A stretch of DNA of 64,000 nt. Source: Sycon ciliatum. Its lineage: Eukaryota; Porifera; Calcarea; Leucosolenida; Sycettidae. The stretch's first letter is position 1; the number at the start of each line of letters is the position of its first letter. The notes under the pieces were generated by a model. The model was not told the DNA's origin. It worked only from the letters and a program-made list of their open reading frames with translations, and ran no database searches. A program made the translations under genes and the position numbers. Below, piece by piece: positions 55,880-64,000 of the stretch. Where the stretch lies: contig NC_088646.1 of the NCBI RefSeq assembly GCF_964019385.1, positions 14,153,405 to 14,217,404 of the forward strand. Direction: 5' to 3'.

Positions 55880-58800
55880 GACAGGTGTTCCGTTCCATTT
55901 CCCCTGGTTTCAACCATTACGAAAGGGTAAAGGGGGTGGGGTGCTGCTGGCGACTCCATGACTGCCTTCGATCAAACTTTGCCTCAAAAATGGGGTTGCA
56001 GGAAAAGGAATCTGTAAGTCTGTGAATAAATCAAAAATCTTGTGCGATTCAAGTTGCCTCTATTCAACACCTTCCTGGCCTGTTTTGCGGAAGACCGCTG
56101 GTCAAGCTTGTACGGCAAAAGGCCACAAAGCGTCACGACAAAACATGTTGGCTATCGATCATTGATTTTGCTATTTATAGCATTCAAGGTATTTCCTGTA
56201 TGTATGCCATCACAACACACGCCCTATATAGTCTGTAAGTTAGTAGTCTGCAGTATCCATATTCCTGCCCTAATAGAACTGTATTACCTATCTTGCACGA
56301 TCACTGATCACGTTTGGTAGAATTATTCATGAATTCATTTGTTTGTGGATGAATTGAATTGTACTGTTACATGTAGCATTATTATACAGCCACATCATTC
56401 TTACTATTTCCACACCTGCATGTTTGTTCCCACACACACCTCAGGGATCAGTACACAACTACACACTCAGCGAGTACTACACAATGTGGCCAGCGGGGAG
56501 CGAGGTGGAGCAGCACACACTCGGCTGATGATTAGTGCGACCAGCCAAGCAGAGGCGGCAACTGGTGGCTGGAGCCGACCAGACTATCAACCACAACAAA
56601 CACTAAACAATATTCGACCCTCATGCCACACTAAACTCATATTTTCACATTATTGCATTTCTCTCACTCAAATTCTAATATATCCACATTCTTAGTTAGG
56701 TTAGCTAGGCATAGATCAGGCCAGGTAAGAGCCCTGTAGGTCATCTCTTCTACATCCACCCAGCGCTACGACCAACCAGCCCTACAACCAACCAGCGCTA
56801 CGGCGTCAAGTCATCGGGCCTACCATTGGTAAATATGTAGTTATGTACTGCATGCCTGGTGTATTGTACAACACCATGTTGTTTAGTAACCGTGTCCGTT
56901 ACTTGTACTATCCCCATACAACAGTGGCTGTCACAGGCTGCTGTTGTGTGGGTGTATGTAACCAATCAATTGTGTCATGCTCATTCATTCCCTCTCAGGT
57001 AGGTTCAAGCACTCCACGGCAGCCTCGCTGATGCCCGTCTCCCTGGTAACGTATATTTGGGTGGTACGTATGTAGACATTGGTAGGGTATGCATTCTGCT
57101 GTTTTGGCTTGCTAGTTCCCCGTGTGACAATAGCCGGTGATGGCTGCTGTCACATGGGTGTATGCTTCTAATCCATTGTGTGAAGCTGTCTATTTTTCCT
57201 CCGCTAGACTTGCAAGGCCAATGGACCAAGATTCTTCACAGCATGGCTAAGTATAAGCCATTTGTTTGGTACGTTACACAATTTGATTTCTGCATGCTGC
57301 AATTATTCATTTCTGACTTGCAGAGTAGGTGATAGGGACATGGCCAGAGTATGTGGTTTGAATATGTTGCTCAGTTGTACATGGAGTGTTGAGGTTACTG
57401 ATGAGTAGCAGAGTTTACATGCGGTTGCTTGCTACTGGCAGGTGTGTTGGGTTGGTGAATGTGTGGCTAATACAAAAATGGATGAATTCTGAAATGGAGC
57501 AATCAATGCCAATTGCAGCCATTTTCCAGCTGTTTGTTGCTGCACAGTCATTCTTGATCCCTTTGTATTCACGACATGTGCACCAATTTGATGCACCTGT
57601 CCGTAGCCGGTGAATGTTTGGACTGCTTTGCAACTTGTTTGTGGCTGATGATTGCATGTACAACGGGAGGTACATGCCTTGGCCACATCTCAGACCATGC
57701 CGCTTACTCTTCTACTGTGCTTGCCAGAAATTTCTTATGTGTTTGAAAACTGTGATCACCATAATTGTCGTGTACCTGGTGCTAATCATTACTGTTTGCT
57801 CCATACCTGCCCAGGTAAATCATCACAACCACCATCATTTCAATCACTACTACCGATGCAAGCCATCTCAGTACTACTGATGTCGGCCACCTCGCTACTA
57901 CCGATGCAAGCCATCTCAGTACTACCGATGTCGGCCACCTCGCTACTACCGATGCCGGCCACCTCGCTACTACCGATGCCGGCCACCTCGCTACTACCGA
58001 TGCCGGCCACCTCGCTACTACCGATGCCGGCCACCTCGCTACTACTAACGCTGGCCACCTCGCTACTACCGATGCCAGTTTCCAGCCATAACGCTGCTAT
58101 CGATGCCGGCCGCTTTGATGCGATACATGCTGACCACTTCGCTATCACCTATGCCGGATGCTTTGCTACTGGCGGCATCAGCCAAACGTGACACTACCAA
58201 AACTGCAAATACTAAATAGCTACTGTAAATTGCTACTACCGGCATTGACTATCGAATCACAACAGCTGTGTGACCAGATCACGCCAATACCGATGCTCTC
58301 AACGCCAGCTATCACATGACTGATCACCTCTTGCATGTCACAATGACGCCGGCACCGTCAACCTCTCTACTCTGCAGATGTCAGTCGCACTGTTACTACT
58401 GATGAGAAGCTGTCTCTCTCATCGTCCGGGTTGGATGCAGCTTGGAGGTTGCCTTCATCTCCAGCTCTAAAAAAGGTAAAGCATTTTTCTGGTACCCATT
58501 TGTGCGGGCTTGGGAGTTAATTGCATGAACTTGCACGTTGTACCCCGGTTAGCACTAGGTCTGGGATCCCAGAAGGGTAAACTGTACGCTGACTGGAGGT
58601 AACAATTAGAATAGACACTCTGAACTCCGATACCATAATTCCGAGTGAACAGGGAACTACTAGCACTTGCCAAATGCATGCTTCTCAATAGTGTGAAGCC
58701 TCCACTGAGTTCTCAAAGAAAGCAATTTAAATACTATTTGAGAGACCCATTCTAGGGAGCGTACGCATCTTAGAAGGCCTTTATCCACAGCAACCTCTCC

Positions 58801-59254
58801 TGTCCTCATGTCCCTAGTCTCCTTGCATGGCTCTTGCCGATGGAGATTTGACCACGCCTGGGATTTGTTGTGATGGCATACACGCAGCCGTGGGATGCGC
58901 CTTTCACAGATAGATGTGTTCATTGCCGCAGCACACTCCACATGTGACATCAAAATTGTACAACTAAAATTGCTGTTCACTAATTCGTAGATGTATTAGC
59001 CCACATGTACAGGTTATTGACACGCCGCTTGGAACGTCGATGAAGGCCACGTCATGGAGTCGCCAGCAGCTTCCCTCCTTTTATTATTTCAACATTCCCA
59101 ATAAATCAGCAATGAGCATGGATCAGGAGTTGAGCCTATAATCTTTGATCCTTTCCATTGCATGGAATTTTGGCTTTCCAGAGTTTCTTCAATTGGCTGC
59201 ACACCCATGTCCTTGTCTCATTGCTGACCCGAAAAATGGAACGGAACACCTGTC
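55880..59254. mobile_element. Possible 3.4 kb TIR element
   Basis: GACAGGTGTTCCGTTCCATTT at the left and its complement at the right, about 21 bp with minimal mismatch, with AAT outside both ends as a possible 3 bp duplication. The interior contains a 24 bp minisatellite but no recognisable transposase. The pair could be chance remnants of two elements. Confidence 0.4.
57848..58080. repeat. 24 bp minisatellite
   Basis: Unit CTACTACCGATGCCGGCCAC plus CTCG, about nine copies with variants (GATGCAAGCCATCTCAGTAC). An open frame runs through it because 24 is a multiple of three (LLPMPATS repeats); it is not a gene. Confidence 0.9.
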
Positions 59255-59455
59255 AATGGGGAGGGAAACTTTTAAACTCAGTCTTTGAAAATCAGATCAT
59301 AATTGGGGGCATAAATGATGTAATATTATTATAACTAAGAAACTTCAAATTCCTAAAATATACACAAAAAGCAACGGACCTATGCCCAAAATTTTCAGGT
59401 TTGGCTGCCATTTTGATTCTGTATGCATTATATGGGCCCTATCTGATTGTATGCA

Positions 59456-59790
59456 CACCATTCAAATGTATGGACACCATTCAAATGTATGGACACCATT
59501 CAAATGTATGGACACCATTCAAATGTATGGACACCATTCAAATGTATGGACACCATCTAAATGTATGGTTTCCATTCAAATGTATGCACACTGTTCAAAT
59601 GTATGCATGCCATTCAAATGTATGGTTCCCATTCAAATGTGTGTACACCGTTCAAATGTGTGTACGCTGGTCAAATGTATGGTTCCCATTCAAATGTATG
59701 CACGCCATTCCAATGTATGGTTCCCATTCAGATGTATGGACTCCATTCAAATGCATGGTTCCCTCTCAAATGCATGGTTGTCATTCAAAT
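59456..59790. repeat. 19 bp minisatellite, left part
   Basis: ATTCAAATGTATGGACACC repeated at 59461, 59480, 59499, 59518 and onward, degrading to the right. It resumes at 61430-61480 after the LINE. Confidence 0.92.
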
Positions 59791-59794
59791 GCGG

Positions 59795-60898
59795 GTATGG
59801 TCGGCGTCGGAGATCTCAATCTTAGGCATTGATATGTCAAAGGCATTTGACACTATATCAAGGGTCAGGCTGATCGATATACTGTCAACAGTCATTGATC
59901 ATGATGAGCTGCACATCATCCAGTGCCTTCTGACAGACACCACAATAAAAGTAAAGCTGAATAACATTCTCAGCCAACCATTAGTCACACACAATGGAAC
60001 CCCACAAGGTGATTCTCTATCGCCAGTCCTGTTTACTGTCTACCTCGAGGCTGCATTGAGGTTGATTCGAGAGCGACTCTCACCGCGACCAGCATTGGAT
60101 ATTCAGCTTCAATTGCCCAATGAAACAGCGTATGCGGATGACGTAGACTTCATCAGCACCAGCCTACAATATTTGCATGACAATCAACCCATACTATCAT
60201 CCTCGTTAGCGGAATACAATCTAAAAATGAATGAAGCCAAAACCGAATATACTACAATTAAAAGAGAAAAGGACAGAGTAGACGAGCGATGGCGGAACAC
60301 GGTCAAACTAGGATCGATGCTTGGAGTGGAGGAAGATATCAGTCGGAGAAAACGTCTAGCAACATGCGCCTTACATCAGCTGTGGGTGATATGGCTAAGA
60401 GGTAACCATGCCCGTGAACCCCTTCGGATTAGGTTATACGGCAGCTTTATTCTCCCAATACTTCTTTATAACTGCGGCACATGGAGCCTGACAGAGACTC
60501 AAGAAAAGAAACTTGACTCGTTCCACCGCCAGCAGTTACGAGCAGTCATAGGGGTCAAATATCCCCGTATAATACGCAATGAAGCACTGTACAAGCGCAC
60601 TGGCTCCAAGCCACTCAGCAGAATCATCCAGTCTGCTAGGTGGAGAATGTTTGGCCACATGCTTCGACTAGACACCTCATCCCCGGTCCAGCAGGCTATG
60701 TCGGCATACTTTCAGCCAGGAAGCTCAGGGTTCCGAGGCCGCCCGAGAACAACACTCCCGCGATCCATCAACAACGACCTGAAAAATTCCAGATCCACAA
60801 ACTCCCTCACATCACACGAGGATCTAGTTGCACTGAGGCAGCTCGCCCAGGATCGTCGAAAGTGGAAGGATCTAATGTGTGCTGTGTGTAATGGCTGA
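59795..60898 (+). pseudogene. LINE reverse transcriptase fragment with intact YADD
   Basis: It begins within the RT at ILGIDMSKAFDTISR (first catalytic Asp), then THNGTPQGDSLSPVLF, ETAYADDVDF (catalytic Asp pair), the thumb, and a C-terminus with GSFILPILLYNCGTW, FHRQQLRAVIGVKYPR and RWRMFGHMLRL, ending at TGA 60896-60898. There are no internal stops. It lacks the endonuclease and upstream RT motifs, so it cannot act alone. The frame is fused by chance to an open frame through the minisatellite back to 59561. The clade is uncertain (the HMLR C-terminus suggests an RTE- or R4-like type). Confidence 0.8.
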
Positions 60899-60903
60899 AG
60901 TTA

Positions 60904-61010
60904 TACAATTACACTAGATACCCTTAACAATAATAACGGATACAATTACACTAGATACCCTTAACAATAATAACGGATACAATTACACTAGATACTCTAG
61001 ATACTAGAGA
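60904..61010. repeat. 37 bp tandem repeat in the LINE 3' UTR
   Basis: TACAATTACACTAGATACCC starts at 60904, 60941 and 60978; a short TAGATACT repeat follows. Tandem repeats in the 3' UTR are common in LINEs. Confidence 0.9.
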
Positions 61011-61424
61011 CTCGGTACTCTAGATACTAGATACTCTAACAATTTTATCAAACATTATGATAATTACCACATCAAATGCTGCGGAGACCTATCCAGAATC
61101 GGCAATATGCTGGCCCTGGCCTGGAGATCTGCAACTATAATCAGCTTCTACTTTGCAACACTAACGGATTAGTCCCCTTTGTCGATTGATGGATCAATCG
61201 GTAGATTCGGCTCTGTTTTTCTTCCCTTTCTTTCTTGTTTTGAATTGTACGTTGAACTCATTGGATTTCTTTGTATTCTGTATCTCGTTATCGTTATATT
61301 TCCCTCTAGCCCTCTCGCTTAGGATGAGCTTTCTTTTTTTGGCAGCTTAAGCGAAGGCTATATACCTGCTTTATGCAGGTTGATGCCAACGCGAACAAGC
61401 AAAATAATAATAATAAATAATAAT

Positions 61425-62074
61425 GGTGGACTCTATTCAAATGTATTGTTGCCATTCAAATGCATGGTTCTCATTTACCCACATTTTCAGGTTTTAAATT
61501 TATCTCCTAAAAGGGATACAACAGAATGGACCTACAAGTGCAGCAGCGTTGGCTAGATGTGGTTAGCTGGCACATCAGCGCAGTACGGATTACCTGAATG
61601 TCTCTCTCTGTGCATAGCTGCAAGGGTTGTGATATCTGTTGGGAAAACAGTGCACGTGAGTGATGTGTGACCAACGAAATTACTAGTGATTTTAAACAGG
61701 GAGAGCAGTGAAGCCTGTCGAAAAAGACCGCTCAAGGAACCTTCAACATGTGGTCTCTGTTACCAGGTGGTCTCCTTATCCAGGGTCACTAGACTAGAAA
61801 TAGCATTCCTTGGCCCTGATTGTAGTGGTCGCCATATCCGAGTCGTTGCCTTGACAGGTTTTACAAGAGCATAATACTTACTCCCTGATTGTCTTGGCAT
61901 GCACGCTGCCATACGGGATTGTTGTGTAACTGCAGGTGACATATCTAATCAATTCGTTCGTCGTTGTCAGCGTGTAAACGAAGTACTGCTTGCCTTCAGT
62001 CAACAACACGGAATTCACGAGTTACGATAGTTTTTACTACGGCGTTGCATGTTGTTTGTACATTTACAATCACG
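61425..62074. other. Minisatellite remnant and unassigned sequence
   Basis: 61430-61480 continues the 19 bp minisatellite. The rest, to the next TIR element, shows no recognised gene. Confidence 0.5.
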
Positions 62075-63025
62075 CGTCAGGCGAAATTACTGGTCAGTCG
62101 GCGACACGAATTTTTCACAAAAATGTGCATTTCACCTGCTGGGAGAGTGTGCGTGTACTCGAGTCTCATCCTGAGCACGTTTTTTTCTTCTTTTTTTCAG
62201 CTCCAGTATAGCTGTATTTTTCATTGCAAAGCCGTCCTCGATTGTTGTGTTCGTTGTTCAAACGAAGTGGACATTCAATCATGAAGGCAGAGGACATAGG
62301 AGCCTGATTGGAGTTTCTCGTGGCATAGGACGGCCACACAGAGACACTTTGGGATTTTCTGAATATAAAATACCGTACGCACGATGCTGAGATCAATTTG
62401 TGCGATATCAAATTTGTGATCTACCACATCGAGCAGAACGGGATCCAAACACAAGCTTACCGACGGTTAGGCTGCCGACCTGACTGGACAAATGATCCCT
62501 GGCTTCACCAGACGCCAGAAGGCGGACACCATGTCCTTTGCCGCGACGTCCATCTCCAAAAAGAACTCCATCTTCGTCGTGAAAAGGCTTGAAATACTCA
62601 ATATTCAACCGAGATTTGCGGTCTCACCCTTTCTCAGATCGAATCATATTTTGTTGTAGCAGTTGCAGGGCAGATCCCCGCCACTACTTCAACAGAAGAT
62701 GGTTCCAAAACATGCCTGGAACAAGCCATATCGAGGTTGCAAGCCACCCCTCTCAGCACTTTTTTTGAAGAAATTCGAAGTTTCAATGGTGGAAGATATA
62801 CTATGAAGAGAATTTCAAAAAGTATGTTTCGCGGAGCGATCGCGATTCAAACTTTGCAGGATGGTTCAGACGTTCATGCTAGGCATGGAACCACAGAAGA
62901 TGATATAGCTGACACACAGAGTCACACACACAGCAGATTCATGTGCATGCATACTAAATTAGTGGGTGTCGTCATCTTCTTCCCGCTGATCTCAAATGTA
63001 CTATGACGTGCTATTTTGCCTGACG
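62075..63025. mobile_element. CGTCAGGCG-ended TIR element, copy 2 (inverted)
   Basis: 951 bp starting CGTCAGGCGAAATTACTGGT and ending TTTTGCCTGACG. It is the reverse complement of 19009-19977 along its whole length with scattered differences. The flanks (TCACG and TACAAG) show no duplication. Frames on either strand do not form a recognisable transposase. Confidence 0.85.
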
Positions 63026-64000
63026 TACAAGTTGTGTCACGATGCAATGCATACCAATTTATTTCACTACACGTACTACCCGTAACACCAATTCTTACTT
63101 CGTAGGTGTTTAGGTCCGGTCTTGCGTGACAGAGATAGTTAGTAGGAACTTCAGACCATTTTTTCAAATCGGTTTTCTGTGTTTTTTGGATAGGTTAGAG
63201 CTTCTTGAGGAGTTTGGTCTTTAGTTTTTCTAAATCGGACAAAGGAAAAAGTCACAAACGAAATAGTCATCGCCTATCACCGGATTTTTCCGACAAACGT
63301 CCCACACATTTTGAGATCAGAGAGATATGTCAAACTGAGAGAACCCACTTTCCTTAGCAACGCATAGCAACCGCACACCAGATCCAAAAACAATCTTGAT
63401 TCTCCGCATGAAATAGCAGAATAGCATGGTTTACAATGTAGTGGTTAGTAACAGGAGACATTGATGATACGGTCCTGAGATAGCTTCGGATTGTTGGTGT
63501 CAAGAAAAAGAATGATCACGGAAGAGGCACTGACTAAGGTCAACAAGTCATGTACACATGTACTACAGTACAGTACACTGTATTGGCTGGGGTAATCGTA
63601 GCACACACATCTACAGTACATTGTATTGGCTGGGGTAATTGTATCACACACATCTACAGTACATTGTATTGGCTGGGGTAATCGTAGCACGCACATCTAC
63701 AGTACATTTATGTCTGCACCTCGTGGCATGTCAAGACAGCCAATTGAATTGAGGAGAGGGTGAGACCAACCACGGAAGAAGAGAAAAAAAGAAAATGAAG
63801 AGCACGTACACAAAGTGGGAAGGGATTAGCAACTTAAAAAGCAATGGGATGCTCAGCGAGCTATGCAGCGGAAGTGGTGACTGTGACTTTGTTTACTGGG
63901 AGATACTGAAGTGCTGTCTGACGAGGGTACGGAATTTGGGCATATCTGGAGCTTGTCTAACACTGGGAGGCAGTTGGAGCCACGTGGAGTAGGAGGAAAA
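63026..64000. other. Unassigned region with a 43 bp tandem repeat
   Basis: 63579-63712 holds three copies of a 43 bp unit (TGTATTGGCTGGGGTAAT...ATCTACAGTACA) starting at 63579, 63622 and 63665. Nothing else is recognised up to the window end. Confidence 0.6.

Larger units (their letters stand above)
59791..61424 (+). mobile_element. 5'-truncated LINE inserted in the minisatellite
   Basis: Minisatellite units stop near 59790 and resume at about 61430 (CTATTCAAATGTATTG). The insert encodes RT and ends AATAATAATAATAAATAATAATGG, a short trinucleotide tail. The target duplication cannot be separated from the repeat. Confidence 0.8.

Noticed and set aside
57652..58191. 179-codon ORF with LLPMPATS repeats, and an SSEVAGIG frame on the other strand
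   Set aside because: The 24 bp minisatellite keeps frames open on both strands, and there is no domain outside the repeat.
61553..61942. Short ORFs between the LINE and the last TIR element
   Set aside because: About 60 codons each, opposite strands, with no motif.
63579..63712. CRISPR-like regular repeats
   Set aside because: It is a 43 bp head-to-tail tandem repeat without spacers in an animal genome. The satellite and minisatellites were rejected for the same reason.

Overview
The window is animal nuclear DNA, and nearly everything recognisable in it is a transposable element or a tandem repeat. Intron-bearing genes with GT/AG splice sites, AATAAA signals, CA/TG microsatellites, a BEL/Pao LTR retrotransposon, APE-type LINEs and Kolobok, piggyBac, hAT and pogo-type DNA transposons point to an invertebrate metazoan. 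The families suggest a marine or early-branching lineage (cnidarian, sponge or lower deuterostome), but the species cannot be named from sequence alone. I recognise no confident single-copy host gene, tRNA, rRNA or CRISPR array.

Region 1 (1-21,365) is an array of a ~367 bp satellite, with a ~970 bp higher-order unit at 14.7-16.7 kb. It is interrupted by separate insertions whose ends can be placed because the satellite gives the empty-site sequence: a hairpin-rich block (415-931), a long-TIR Kolobok-like element (1295-2417), a LINE (4851-6517) that itself carries a pogo-like MITE, an intact BEL/Pao retrotransposon with identical LTRs (7867-14625), and two TIR elements (17550-18272, 19009-19977). 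A Gag zinc-knuckle fragment of another BEL-like element sits at the left edge.

Region 2 (21,366-26,077) holds CA repeats, TIR elements, a near-perfect 530 bp fold-back element and unassigned DNA.

Region 3 (26,082-40,883) is the most interesting part. Two inverted 589 bp arms, bounded by TTAA, enclose a multi-exon Kolobok (T2-type) transposase gene on the minus strand (THAP zinc finger, zinc ribbon, DDE-type core) with intact splice sites and a TATA box in the TIR. On the plus strand lies a convergent three-exon gene for a stand-alone P2X7 ballast-type (P2X7 C-terminal) zinc domain. A CR1/Jockey-like LINE sits inside the left end, and five MITEs of three superfamilies (hAT, pogo/Tc1 and piggyBac) sit in the transposase introns. 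I read this as one large autonomous Kolobok transposon carrying an accessory ballast-domain gene. Shorter elements at 51.6-53.7 kb share its outer TIR and look like dependants.

Region 4 (40.9-64 kb) contains a decayed exon of a Mutator-like zinc-domain protein (41.3 kb), a degraded DEDDh exonuclease remnant (42.2 kb), hairpin MITEs (47.7-48.3 kb), a degenerate piggyBac element (48.5-50.7 kb), the two Kolobok relatives, a possible 3.4 kb TIR element, a LINE inserted into a 19 bp minisatellite (59.8-61.4 kb) and an inverted second copy of the 19 kb TIR element (62.1-63.0 kb). Large stretches between these show nothing I can identify.
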